Assembly (NCBI RefSeq): GCF_009928485.1 | Contig: NZ_JAABNP010000021.1 | Span: forward strand, 1 to 64,000 | Source: Clostridium sp. C2-6-12 | Lineage (GTDB): Bacteria > Bacillota > Clostridia > Clostridiales > Clostridiaceae | Direction of reading: 5' to 3' | Length of the DNA stretch: 64,000 nucleotides | Part shown: positions 27,095 to 35,936 of the stretch, one piece after another | How the letters are laid out: every line of letters starts with the position of its first letter | Position numbering within the stretch: position 1 is the stretch's first letter | Translations under genes and position numbers: made by a program | Notes under the pieces: model-generated | What the model was told of the DNA's origin: nothing | The model's database searches: none | Seen by the model: only the letters and a program-made list of their open reading frames with translations

Positions 27095-29344
27095 ATGGCT
27101 GATAAAAATAAGCAAAAAGATTTTTTGAAAGACAATTATGAAAAAAGAATAGATCAACTAATTAGTAAAATGACAATTGAAGAGAAAGTTGGTCAATTAG
27201 TACAAATATCTCCTTCAATTTTTGGAGCATTTGGTCTAACATTTGATGAGACAATTGAAAAATTAGTTAATGGTGAGATGAGTCAGGAGGAATTTGCAGC
27301 CCTTGAAAGAAATTATCGTGAAGATGAAATTAGACAAGGAATACTCGGTTGTATGGGTGGAGTACATGGGGCAGAAAAATCAAATAAATTACAAAGAATT
27401 GCAATGGAAGAATCAAGACTTGGAATTCCTATTCTTTTTGGACTTGATGTAATACATGGATATAAAACTATATTTCCAATTCCACTAGCAGAAGCTTGTA
27501 GCTGGGATACTGAAAAAATAAAAGAATCTGCAAGAATAGCTGCAAAAGAAGCTTCTGCAGCTGGACTTCATTGGACATTTGCACCTATGGTTGACGTTTC
27601 AAGGGATCCACGATGGGGAAGAGTTGCAGAAGGTGCAGGAGAAGATCCGTATTTAGGAAGTGTTATAGCTAAAGCGAGAGTAGAAGGATTTCAAGGAGAA
27701 AGTTTAGATAATCCAGAAAGTGTACTTGCATGTGCTAAACATTTTGTAGGTTATGGAGCACCAGAAGGTGGAAGAGATTATAACACAGTAGACATGTCTC
27801 TTCAAACTTTACATGATGTCTATCTTCCACCATTTAAAGCAGCAGCTGAAGCTGGTGTAGGAAGTTTAATGAGTGCTTTTAATGATTTAAATGGAGTTCC
27901 TTGTACTGCTAATAAATATCTATTAACAGATGTTTTAAGAGGAAATTATGGATTTAATGGTCTTGTTGTAAGTGATGCTAATTCAATACCAGAAGTTGTT
28001 GTTCATGGATATGCAGAAGACAATAAAGATGCAAGTAAAAAATCATTGATTGCTGGATTAGATATGGATATGAGTCAAGGTACTTATAGAAATGAATTAC
28101 CTGAAGTTGTTAAAGAAGGAGCTATAACAGAAGAAGTATTAGATGAAGCAGTAAGGCGAGTACTTAGAGTGAAGTTTTTATTAGGATTATTTGATAATCC
28201 ATATAGAACAGATGAAAAGAAGGAAAAAGAAACTCTTCTTTGTAAAGAACATATAGAAGCAGCAAGAGAAGTTTCACGTAGTTCTATTGTATTATTAAAG
28301 AATGAAAATAATACACTTCCACTTAAGAAAAATTTGAAGAAGATAGCTGTGGTTGGACCATTAGCTGAAAATCCAGCAGAAATGCTTGGAACTTGGGCTA
28401 TTACTGGTGATGCTCATGATGTGGTTACTGTTCTATCAGGCATAAAAATGGCTGTTAGCAATGAGACTGAAGTTATGTATGCTGAAGGTTGTAAGATTAT
28501 TGGCGATGAAAGTTTGGATTTTAAAGAAGCAGTTAAAGTAGCAAATGAAGCTGATGTTATTATAGCAGTAGTTGGTGAAAATTCAGATATGAGTGGAGAA
28601 GCTTCTAGTCGTATAGATATTAATTTACCAGGAAGACAAGAAGAGTTATTAAAGGAATTACGTAAACTCAAAAAACAATTAATAGTTATTTTAATTAATG
28701 GAAGACCATTATCTATACCTTGGGCGTCTGAAAATGCAGATGCTATAGTAGAAGCTTGGCAGTTAGGTACTCAAAGTGGTAATGCTATAGCTGATGTATT
28801 ATTTGGTGATTATAATCCAAGTGGAAAATTGGTTGCTACATTCCCTTATTCAGTAGGGCAAGTACCAATTTACTACAATCACCCTATGACAGGTAGACCA
28901 GCAGGAAAAATTAAATTTACTTCAAAATATATAGATGGTCCAGCAGAGCCTTTATATCCTTTTGGATTTGGATTAAGTTATACAACGTTCAAATATGAAA
29001 ATCTATCTATAGTATCAACAGAAAATATAATTGGAGATACAGTTGTTATTAATGTAGATGTAACTAATACAGGAGGAGTAGCTGGAGAAGAAGTTGTACA
29101 ACTTTATGTGTCAGATGTTGTTGCAAGTAGAGTAAGACCAGTTAAAGAATTAAAAGGCTTTGAAAAAGTATTATTACAACCTAATGAATGTAAAACTATA
29201 AGTTTTAAGCTTGATACAAATGATCTTGGATTCCATGATGAAAAGATGAATTATGTTATTGAGCCAGGTTTATTTAAAGTATATGTGGGACCAAACTCTA
29301 AGGAAGGTCTTGAAGGCAAATTTAACATCATAACTCCCAATTAA
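27095..29344 (+). CDS. GH3 beta-glucosidase/beta-xylosidase, cytoplasmic
   Basis: 749 aa, two GH3 domains plus a C-terminal fibronectin-III-like domain (about 665-745). Nucleophile Asp294 lies in LVVSDANSI. Substrate-binding motifs include GLDVIHGYKTIFPIP, DPRWGRVAEGAGEDPYLG and KHFVGYGAPEGGRDYN. No signal peptide, so it works on imported oligosaccharides. A retaining exo-glycosidase that releases glucose or xylose from non-reducing ends; specificity cannot be read directly, though the setting with GH43 and GH39-type regulators leans to xylosides. The start is preceded by GAGGTG. Confidence 0.9.
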   Translation: MADKNKQKDFLKDNYEKRIDQLISKMTIEEKVGQLVQISPSIFGAFGLTFDETIEKLVNGEMSQEEFAALERNYREDEIRQGILGCMGGVHGAEKSNKLQRIAMEESRLGIPILFGLDVIHGYKTIFPIPLAEACSWDTEKIKESARIAAKEASAAGLHWTFAPMVDVSRDPRWGRVAEGAGEDPYLGSVIAKARVEGFQGESLDNPESVLACAKHFVGYGAPEGGRDYNTVDMSLQTLHDVYLPPFKAAAEAGVGSLMSAFNDLNGVPCTANKYLLTDVLRGNYGFNGLVVSDANSIPEVVVHGYAEDNKDASKKSLIAGLDMDMSQGTYRNELPEVVKEGAITEEVLDEAVRRVLRVKFLLGLFDNPYRTDEKKEKETLLCKEHIEAAREVSRSSIVLLKNENNTLPLKKNLKKIAVVGPLAENPAEMLGTWAITGDAHDVVTVLSGIKMAVSNETEVMYAEGCKIIGDESLDFKEAVKVANEADVIIAVVGENSDMSGEASSRIDINLPGRQEELLKELRKLKKQLIVILINGRPLSIPWASENADAIVEAWQLGTQSGNAIADVLFGDYNPSGKLVATFPYSVGQVPIYYNHPMTGRPAGKIKFTSKYIDGPAEPLYPFGFGLSYTTFKYENLSIVSTENIIGDTVVINVDVTNTGGVAGEEVVQLYVSDVVASRVRPVKELKGFEKVLLQPNECKTISFKLDTNDLGFHDEKMNYVIEPGLFKVYVGPNSKEGLEGKFNIITPN

Positions 29345-29350
29345 TTTATA

Positions 29351-29410
29351 AATTAGGCACATGAAGAAAATAGTTAAAAATGAGATGAATATTTTGATTG
29401 TGCCTAAAAT
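29351..29410 (+). terminator. Weak terminator-like hairpin after GH3
   Basis: TAGGCACA near 29353 pairs with TGTGCCTA near 29398-29405 across a large loop, followed by AAAATG. It may only reduce read-through to the esterase gene. Confidence 0.4.
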
Positions 29411-29458
29411 GAATAATTAGTTAAAAATTTAATTTAAAATATAGAAGGCGGTAATACA

Positions 29459-30556
29459 ATGAGTGATTATAATAAGAATGAACAAGAAGAGTTAGTATCT
29501 CTTCTTGAAAAGAAAGCAGAACTAAAAAATATAAATGGTTTAGAAATGTTGATAAAGCATATACCTGACCTTGACATAGAAGGTGGACTTGATCCTAGAG
29601 TTAAGGTTGCAATGGAAAAAATGTCAAGTGAAGCAAAAGGTGTGGACTTTAAAAAGTTAGTTGCAGAAATTCCTATAGAAGTATTAAGACAAGGTATGGG
29701 TTATCCTAATGTTGATATATCAAAGGGCATTAGGATAGCTGATAAAATTATCAAAGGAAGAAATGGGGATGTTCCAGTAAAGATTTATTCTTCAAATAAA
29801 TCAGATAAAATGCCTGCAATTGTATTTATTCATGGTGGAGCATTTTATGGAGGAAGCACAAAGACTGTAGAAAATCCATGCAAATATTTAGCTGAAAGAA
29901 TTGATGGAGTAGTAGTGTCAGTTGACTATAGACTTTGTCCTGAACATAAATTTCCACATGGTTTTCATGACTGTTTTGATACTGTCAAGTGGCTTTATGA
30001 AAATTCAGATGAGTTAAATGTTGACAATGAAAAGATTGGCGTTTCTGGTGATAGTGCAGGAGGAAATCTTTCAACTGTATGTGCATTAATGGATAGAGAT
30101 TTAGGAACAAAAATGATAAAGTTCCAAGGATTACTTTATCCAGGTGTATATTTATCTGAAAAAGATGTTGAAGATTATAAGTTTGATATAAATTTATATA
30201 ATATTAAATATGACAATGAATTATTAAAAGATGCAATAATGATGATAAAGAATTTTCCACCACTTACAAATATGTATTTAGAAGATGAAAAAGAAGCTGA
30301 TAATCCATATGTTTCACCACTTCTTGCTGAGAACTTGAAAAATATGCCAAAGACTCTCATAGTAGTGGCAGAATATGATTGTCTAACTTTAGAGGGAGAA
30401 GCATATGCAAGAAAGTTAATGAAAAGCGGAGTTGAAACAAAAGTAATTAAATACAATGGAATAGATCATGCATTTTTGGATAAGTTAGGGGTATATCCTC
30501 AAGCACAAGATTGTGTAAATGAAATTGCTAAGTCATTTATAGAAGCAATATCATAA
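29459..30556 (+). CDS. Alpha/beta-hydrolase esterase, hormone-sensitive-lipase type
   Basis: 365 aa. The oxyanion motif HGGAFYGG lies near residue 125, nucleophile Ser199 in GDSAGG, the acid in AEYDCL (about 307) and the His in GIDHAFLD (about 343). There is an N-terminal cap of about 80 residues and no signal peptide. It probably removes acetyl or other ester groups from imported glycosides, in support of GH3 and GH43 enzymes. AAGGCGG precedes the ATG. It may be cotranscribed with GH3. Confidence 0.87.
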   Translation: MSDYNKNEQEELVSLLEKKAELKNINGLEMLIKHIPDLDIEGGLDPRVKVAMEKMSSEAKGVDFKKLVAEIPIEVLRQGMGYPNVDISKGIRIADKIIKGRNGDVPVKIYSSNKSDKMPAIVFIHGGAFYGGSTKTVENPCKYLAERIDGVVVSVDYRLCPEHKFPHGFHDCFDTVKWLYENSDELNVDNEKIGVSGDSAGGNLSTVCALMDRDLGTKMIKFQGLLYPGVYLSEKDVEDYKFDINLYNIKYDNELLKDAIMMIKNFPPLTNMYLEDEKEADNPYVSPLLAENLKNMPKTLIVVAEYDCLTLEGEAYARKLMKSGVETKVIKYNGIDHAFLDKLGVYPQAQDCVNEIAKSFIEAIS

Positions 30557-30646
30557 AATTAACATAATTTTATATGTTTTATAAAACTATATGATAAAGT
30601 TCAATTAAAGAAAAGTAGATAAACTAAATTGAAAAGGAGGTGAGTA

Positions 30647-30706
30647 TTGTTTCTAATTAAATTGAGTTTATTTATTATTGTAAAGACAAAAAACAGGGGG
30701 AATTAA
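30647..30706 (+). CDS. Possible 19-residue leader peptide before the GPH transporter
   Basis: A very strong site (AAAAGGAGG) sits 6 nt before TTG 30647. The frame runs 19 codons (MFLIKLSLFIIVKTKNRGN) and stops one base before the transporter ATG at 30708. The spacing suggests real translation and coupling to the transporter. It could also be the decayed start of an older gene. Confidence 0.35.
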   Translation: MFLIKLSLFIIVKTKNRGN

Positions 30707-30707
30707 A

Positions 30708-32015
30708 ATGGAAAAAGAAATCGTTTTAAATAGTCAATCAAGTTATTATAAATCAAGTTATGGTAAACTTAGTTTTTTAACGAAGTTTAGCTATGGATTA
30801 GGAGAATTTGCTTGTAGTGTAGTTTGGAGTTTAGTATCATCATATTTATTGTATTTTTATACAGATGTATTTGGGTTGGCAGGCGGAGTAATTGCTGTAT
30901 TATTATTAGTAGCAAGAGTATGGGATTGTTTTGTAGATCCAATACTTGGACTAATTATTGAACGTACTAGAAGCAGGTTTGGACGTTTTAGACCATATAT
31001 TCTATTTGGATCATTATCACTTGGATTATTTAATATTTTAACTTTTTATACTCCACAATTTAGTGCTACTGGAAAAGCAATATATGCATGTGTTACATAT
31101 TTGCTACTTGGTAGTTTTCACTCAATAGTTAATGTTCCATATGGTGCCCTTGCAACAGTAATGCCATTAATAACAATTTTAGGAAATGGTAATAATCAAA
31201 ATGGATATTTTTATGCATCAATAGTATTAACTTTAATTGCAATACCTATGCTTTTCTTAACATTTAAAAACTGTAAGGAAGTTATTGAACCTACAAAGGA
31301 AGAGAGTCCTAAAATTAAGGATTCATTTAAAGCTATAATTAATAATAAACCTTTAGCATTAATATTGTTAACTTTAACCTTTACACTATTTGCTATATTT
31401 TCGAGATTAGGTTTAATTGTTTATTGGGCTATTAACGTTTTAGGTCGCCCAGACTTAATACCAGTTTTATTTACTACTTTATCTATTGCTGGCGCTATTG
31501 GGGGAATCATACTTCCTACTATTGCTAAGCCTGTTGAGAAGAGAATAATTCTTATGGGTGGAAGTATGTTATCAGGATTATCATTGATTGGTATTTATTT
31601 TATTCCACCAACAAGTGTTACAGGAATAATAATACTTACATTTACTGGATGCCTGCCGATCGGAGCAGGCGCTATACAATATGGTATGATGGCTGATACT
31701 ATAGATGACTATCAGGTTAAAGTTGGAGTTAGAACTGATGCTTCTGTTTATGCTTTTTCAAGTTTTATTTCTAAAGTTGTTAATGCAATAGTAGGATCAT
31801 TAAGTGTTATGCTTTTAGGATTTATAGGTTATGTAGCAAATGCACAACAGACTCCAGAAGTCATTAGAGGAATTAACATACTAGTAAATTTAGTTCCAGG
31901 TATATGGTATTTATTTGCAGCAGTACCTATGTTGTTTTATACAATTACTAAAGCTAAAGCCAATGAAAATACTAAAATTCTTATTGAGAGACAATCCCAA
32001 AATACTAATAACTAA
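30708..32015 (+). CDS. GPH-family glycoside symporter, internally deleted copy
   Basis: 435 aa, closest in the window to the transporter at 60438. Membrane segments 1-4 and the C-terminal half are intact (TDVFGLAGG, ARVWDCFVDP, FGRFRPYILFGS). At residues about 148-152 the sequence jumps from GALATVM to PLITILG. Exactly 30 residues present in the 60438 copy are missing: the charged loop after helix 4 and most of helix 5. The frame is kept. Loss of a helix would invert the topology of what follows, so transport is doubtful. The family carries sugars or glycosides with H+ or Na+. Confidence 0.85.
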   Translation: MEKEIVLNSQSSYYKSSYGKLSFLTKFSYGLGEFACSVVWSLVSSYLLYFYTDVFGLAGGVIAVLLLVARVWDCFVDPILGLIIERTRSRFGRFRPYILFGSLSLGLFNILTFYTPQFSATGKAIYACVTYLLLGSFHSIVNVPYGALATVMPLITILGNGNNQNGYFYASIVLTLIAIPMLFLTFKNCKEVIEPTKEESPKIKDSFKAIINNKPLALILLTLTFTLFAIFSRLGLIVYWAINVLGRPDLIPVLFTTLSIAGAIGGIILPTIAKPVEKRIILMGGSMLSGLSLIGIYFIPPTSVTGIIILTFTGCLPIGAGAIQYGMMADTIDDYQVKVGVRTDASVYAFSSFISKVVNAIVGSLSVMLLGFIGYVANAQQTPEVIRGINILVNLVPGIWYLFAAVPMLFYTITKAKANENTKILIERQSQNTNN

Positions 32016-32124
32016 TATTTACATTCTTTTACGAATGTATCTGAAAAATAGAAATCCTTTGATGGCTGAACTGTACAAGGATTTTTTGATTATTAAATTA
32101 TATAAATAAAAAGATTATTGCTAT

Positions 32125-32176
32125 TAAATAAGGTCAAAAATGATTAGTATTATTTTTGACCTTATTTTTTTATTTT
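32125..32176 (+). terminator. Strong rho-independent terminator
   Basis: AAATAAGGTCAAAAAT pairs with ATTTTTGACCTTATTT, followed by a long T-tract. It separates the transporter from the Gfo/Idh operon. Confidence 0.85.
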
Positions 32177-32196
32177 TAAATTAAGAAATAAAATAG

Positions 32197-32260
32197 GTCA
32201 ATAAATAATTGAATTAGGTGAAATTAATTGAATGTATGAATACGTTTCAAAAAGTATAAT
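32197..32260 (+). promoter_or_regulatory. Shared box and promoter of the Gfo/Idh operon
   Basis: GTCAATAA (32197), then TGAATACGTTT (32237-32247), then an exact TATAAT (32255-32260). Layout and distances equal those before GH3. The -35 position has no consensus hexamer, which fits an AraC-type activator bound immediately upstream. Confidence 0.55.
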
Positions 32261-32313
32261 TAACTCATAAAGCAGAACAAATAAAATTTATATATAAACA
32301 GGAGGAAAATAAA

Positions 32314-33417
32314 ATGAGTAAAATTAAAGTAGGAATTATCGGTTGCGGAGGAATTGCAAATCAAAAGCATTTTCCAGCATTAAAGGAAAATTCAAATTTA
32401 AATGAAATAGTTGCTTTTTGTGATGTGGTAGAAGAAAGAGCTACTAAGGCGGCTAAAGAATTTGGTGTAGAAAATGCAAGAGTTTACACAGATTATAAAG
32501 AGTTATTAAAGGATAAAGATGTTGAAGTTGTACATATTTGTACACCAAATGTATCTCATAGTGTTATTGCAATAGATGCATTTGCAGCTAAAAAGCATGT
32601 ATATTGTGAAAAGCCAATGTCTCATAAAAATGAAGAAGCTGAAAAAATGGTTGAAGCTTGGAAAGCATCAGGAATGAAATTTACAGTAGGATATCAAAAT
32701 AGATTTAGACCAGAAGTTATGAACTTACATGAAGCTTGCAATAATGGTGAGTTGGGAGAAGTATACTATGGAAAAGCTCATGCAGTACGTAGAAGAGGAG
32801 TTCCAACTTGGGGCGTATTCATGGATAAAGCACAACAAGGTGGAGGGCCACTTATAGATATCGGTACACACGCTTTAGATATTACTTTATGGTGTATGAA
32901 CAATTACGATGTTGAAAGTGTATCTGGTTCTGTGTTCTATAAACTAGGTGGATTACAACAAGCTACAGAAGGAAACTTATTTGGGCCTTGGAATCCAGAA
33001 ACTTATGAAGTAGAAGATTCAGCAATGGGCTTCGTTAAAATGAAGAATGGTGCAACTATAAACTTAGAAGCAAGCTGGGCGTTAAATGTACTTGAATCAA
33101 GAGAAGCATCAACTACGCTTTGCGGAACACTAGCAGGTGCTGAAATCCATTCAGGAATGAGCCATTCTAAAAATGAATTAATTTATAACCGTGGAAGAAA
33201 TAATCAATTAATGGAAGAAAAATTATCTCCAGTTGGCGGAGTTGCTTACTTCGGTGGCGGAGGTGGTGCTGAAGGCAGCATGGACTGTAAACAATGGTTA
33301 GAAGCCATTGCAAATGATACAGAACCATTAGTTAAGCCAGAAGAAGCATTAGCTGTTACAAAAATATTAGATGCTATTTACAAATCAGCAGAAGAGAAAA
33401 AAGAAGTTAAATTCTAG
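32314..33417 (+). CDS. Gfo/Idh/MocA oxidoreductase, likely glycoside 3-dehydrogenase (DgpA-like)
   Basis: 367 aa. Rossmann motif GIIGCGGIANQKH at the N-terminus, the EKPMSH lysine motif (about 109-114) and DIGTHALDITLW in the sugar-binding domain. In characterised C-glycoside degraders of the gut (dgp genes of strain PUE) an enzyme of this superfamily oxidises the 3-OH of the sugar so that the glycosidic bond can be broken by elimination. Its position as first gene before a DUF6379-type and TIM-barrel pair supports the same role here. AGGAGG precedes the ATG. Promoter at 32255. Confidence 0.75.
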   Translation: MSKIKVGIIGCGGIANQKHFPALKENSNLNEIVAFCDVVEERATKAAKEFGVENARVYTDYKELLKDKDVEVVHICTPNVSHSVIAIDAFAAKKHVYCEKPMSHKNEEAEKMVEAWKASGMKFTVGYQNRFRPEVMNLHEACNNGELGEVYYGKAHAVRRRGVPTWGVFMDKAQQGGGPLIDIGTHALDITLWCMNNYDVESVSGSVFYKLGGLQQATEGNLFGPWNPETYEVEDSAMGFVKMKNGATINLEASWALNVLESREASTTLCGTLAGAEIHSGMSHSKNELIYNRGRNNQLMEEKLSPVGGVAYFGGGGGAEGSMDCKQWLEAIANDTEPLVKPEEALAVTKILDAIYKSAEEKKEVKF

Positions 33418-33447
33418 TATATTTTAAGACCCAAGGAGGTAAGAAAA

Positions 33448-33882
33448 ATGGCATTTGCAATGCGTATGAAACTTAATAATGAAATTATTAAAGAAGATTC
33501 TTTTAAAAGCATGTATATAAATGGAAAGAAACATGGTTTTGAATTTGATGTTCAATTAGCTTATTATAGAGGACATTATTTATCAGATATCGATTTATTA
33601 GAAGTATATTGTGATGGTGAAAAGATGCCAGAAGAAGCAGTTACTTTTGAATTAAATGGGAAAGAAATGCCTATTTACAAATTAAAATATGCAGTAACTG
33701 AATTCTGGAGTCAAGTTCAATTAGCTAAGATTAGAGTAATCAAAAAAGATGGATTAGCTGTAGGAAAACATGGATTAGAATTAAAGCTTATGCTTAGAGT
33801 TCCTTACATGCAAATGGGACCAGATCATCAATATATGCCGCTTGATAGTGGAGATACTGTGACTGTAACCATAAATGATTAG
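33448..33882 (+). CDS. DUF6379-type protein, C-glycoside deglycosidase small subunit (DgpB/CarC-like)
   Basis: 144 aa, all-beta, no signal peptide. The pattern GFEFDVQLAYYRGHYLSDI, then a V.CDGE..P.EAV.F..NGK run, the EFW segment and a final LMLRVPYM matches my recollection of the small subunit of bacterial C-glycoside deglycosidases (DgpB, CarC, DfgB). That subunit pairs with a metal-dependent TIM-barrel subunit, encoded 12 bp downstream here. It is the most diagnostic gene of the operon. The assignment rests on pattern memory, not a search. Confidence 0.7.
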   Translation: MAFAMRMKLNNEIIKEDSFKSMYINGKKHGFEFDVQLAYYRGHYLSDIDLLEVYCDGEKMPEEAVTFELNGKEMPIYKLKYAVTEFWSQVQLAKIRVIKKDGLAVGKHGLELKLMLRVPYMQMGPDHQYMPLDSGDTVTVTIND

Positions 33883-33894
33883 GAGGAATAAAAG

Positions 33895-34878
33895 ATGAGT
33901 AATATTAAATTAGGTGCAACTTTGTTTTGTTATGGAACAGAGTATGCAAAATTACAATATGATTTTGAAGAATGTGTAAAACAAGCAGCTTTAGCTGGTG
34001 CAACAGGATATGAAATTGTAGGATCTCAAATGATTCCTTCTTATCCAAATGTAAGTGATGAATTTTTAGGATTAGTAAATTCATTAAAGGCTAAGTATGG
34101 TATTGGACCAGTTGGATATGGTGCAAATAATGATAAAGGTATGCGTCATGATAGAAATCTTACTGATGATGAAATGTTAGCAGATGCAATTATTGATTTA
34201 AAAGCAGCTAATAAATTAGGTTGTAAGGTTATGCGTGTACAATACATGTTATCACCAGAAGCCTTTGAAAGACTTGCACCATATGCAGAATTATATGATG
34301 TAAAAGCAGGTATTGAAATTCACAATCCAGAAACACCAACATCTCCAAAGATGATGAAATATTTAGAAGTTATAAAACGTACAGGATCTAAGCATTTAGG
34401 CTTTGTACCTGACTTTGGATGCTTCGCAATTGCTCCTAATAAGCCACATTGGGATAAAGCACTTGCTATAGGTGTTAAAGAAGAACATTTACAAATGGCA
34501 GCTGAATTTAGATATCAAGGTGTAGATATAGAAGAGGCTCGTAAAAAATTAATGGAAGCTGGAGCTCATCCAGCAATCAATGGTACATTACAAGGAATGT
34601 ACGGATTTGTTCAATTCAATGCAAAGGAAAAATTACCAGAATTATTAAATGGATTAAAAGAAATTCTTCCATATTGCTTTGAAATGCATGGTAAGTTCCA
34701 TTATTTAAGTGAAGATTGTGTAGAGCCAAGCATACCTTATGAAGAAATTTTAGGAATGCTAAAGGATACAGATTTCGATGGATATCTTATTTGTGAATAT
34801 GAAGATGAATTATATTGTGGCGGAACAGAATTTACAAGACGTCAAATTGCAATGGAGAAAAAATTCTTGGGAATGTAA
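33895..34878 (+). CDS. TIM-barrel protein, C-glycoside deglycosidase large subunit (DgpC/CarB-like)
   Basis: 327 aa, AP-endonuclease-2/xylose-isomerase-like barrel. Likely metal ligands are Glu141 (GIEIHNP), Asp173 (VPDFG), His265 or His269 (FEMHGKFHY) and Glu301 (LICEYEDE). In DgpB-DgpC and CarB-CarC complexes this subunit holds a divalent metal and breaks the bond of a 3-oxo-C-glycoside by beta-elimination. The gene follows the small-subunit gene by 12 bp. A sugar isomerase or epimerase role is the alternative. Confidence 0.72.
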   Translation: MSNIKLGATLFCYGTEYAKLQYDFEECVKQAALAGATGYEIVGSQMIPSYPNVSDEFLGLVNSLKAKYGIGPVGYGANNDKGMRHDRNLTDDEMLADAIIDLKAANKLGCKVMRVQYMLSPEAFERLAPYAELYDVKAGIEIHNPETPTSPKMMKYLEVIKRTGSKHLGFVPDFGCFAIAPNKPHWDKALAIGVKEEHLQMAAEFRYQGVDIEEARKKLMEAGAHPAINGTLQGMYGFVQFNAKEKLPELLNGLKEILPYCFEMHGKFHYLSEDCVEPSIPYEEILGMLKDTDFDGYLICEYEDELYCGGTEFTRRQIAMEKKFLGM

Positions 34879-34903
34879 TTTAGTAACTGTTGCTATAAAC
34901 TCA

Positions 34904-34940
34904 ATATTTACCTAATGATGAAAAATCATTAGGTAAATAT
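34904..34940 (+). promoter_or_regulatory. Perfect intercistronic hairpin
   Basis: ATATTTACCTAATGAT (34904-34919) pairs over 16 bp with 34925-34940 around GAAAA. There is no T-tract. The stem ends 8 nt before the ribosome binding site of the next gene. It could stabilise the upstream mRNA part, mark a processing site or lower expression of downstream genes. Confidence 0.55.
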
Positions 34941-34962
34941 GACTTTAGAAAGGAGAATTCTC

Positions 34963-35877
34963 ATGAAATTAGGATTTGTAAGTGCAATACTAGGTGAATT
35001 AAGTTTTGAAGAAGTAGTAGATTTCGCTGCTGAAAATGGACTTGAATGTATAGAAATGTGCTGTTGGCCTAAGGGTAAAGCAGAAAGAAGATATGCAGGT
35101 GTGTGTCATATTGATGTAGATATACTAGATGATGCTAAAGTTTCATATATTAAGAATTACTTAGAGAAAAAGAAAGTTAAAATATCATCTTTAGCATATT
35201 ATCCAAATACCCTTGAGGAAGATTTAGAAAAAAGAAAAGTATATGTTGAGCATTTAAATAAATTAATTGATGCTTCTAGCAAATTAGATGTTAATATGAT
35301 TACTACTTTTGTAGGACGTATACCATCAAAAACAGTTGAAGAAAACTTGGAAATAGTTAAAGAAGTTTGGCCTCCAATTGTAAAACACGCAGAAGAAAAA
35401 GGTGTAAAGATAGGAATTGAAAATTGTCCAATGTTATTTACAAATGATGAATGGCCAGGTGGACAAAATCTTATGACATCACCTGCAAATTGGAGAAAAG
35501 TTTTTGAAATATTAGATAGTCCAAACTTTGGATTAAATTATGATCCATCTCACTTTGTATGGCAACATATTGATTATATTAAACCAATATACGAATTTAA
35601 AGACAAGATATTCCATGTACATTACAAGGATATAAAAATATATAAAGACAAACTTGAGGATGTTGGAATTATGGCAACACCACTTCAATATATGTCTCCT
35701 AAGTTACCAGGACTTGGTGATGTTGATTGGGGAAAATATGTTTCGGCTTTAACAGACATAGGCTATACAGGTGATACATGTATTGAAGTTGAAGATAAAG
35801 CTTTTGAAGGTTCAGTTGAAGATTCAAAGAAAGCTGTAATTTTAAGTGCAAAATATCTTAGACAATTTGTAATATAG
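34963..35877 (+). CDS. TIM-barrel sugar isomerase/epimerase-like protein
   Basis: 304 aa from ATG 34963 (AAAGGAG 7 nt upstream; an in-frame ATG 24 bp earlier has no site). Xylose-isomerase-like barrel with metal-ligand motifs: Glu in KIGIENCPM, Asp and His in LNYDPSHFVWQ, His in FHVHYKDIK and Glu in CIEVEDK. It is a second member of the superfamily in this operon but distant from the preceding one. It probably isomerises, epimerises or dehydrates the 3-keto sugar released by the deglycosidase. The exact reaction is unknown. Confidence 0.8.
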   Translation: MKLGFVSAILGELSFEEVVDFAAENGLECIEMCCWPKGKAERRYAGVCHIDVDILDDAKVSYIKNYLEKKKVKISSLAYYPNTLEEDLEKRKVYVEHLNKLIDASSKLDVNMITTFVGRIPSKTVEENLEIVKEVWPPIVKHAEEKGVKIGIENCPMLFTNDEWPGGQNLMTSPANWRKVFEILDSPNFGLNYDPSHFVWQHIDYIKPIYEFKDKIFHVHYKDIKIYKDKLEDVGIMATPLQYMSPKLPGLGDVDWGKYVSALTDIGYTGDTCIEVEDKAFEGSVEDSKKAVILSAKYLRQFVI

Positions 35878-35936
35878 CATAAGTAAAAAATAATATGTCC
35901 AAGTAGGGGCACAAGATATAAAAGTAGGTGAAAAGA

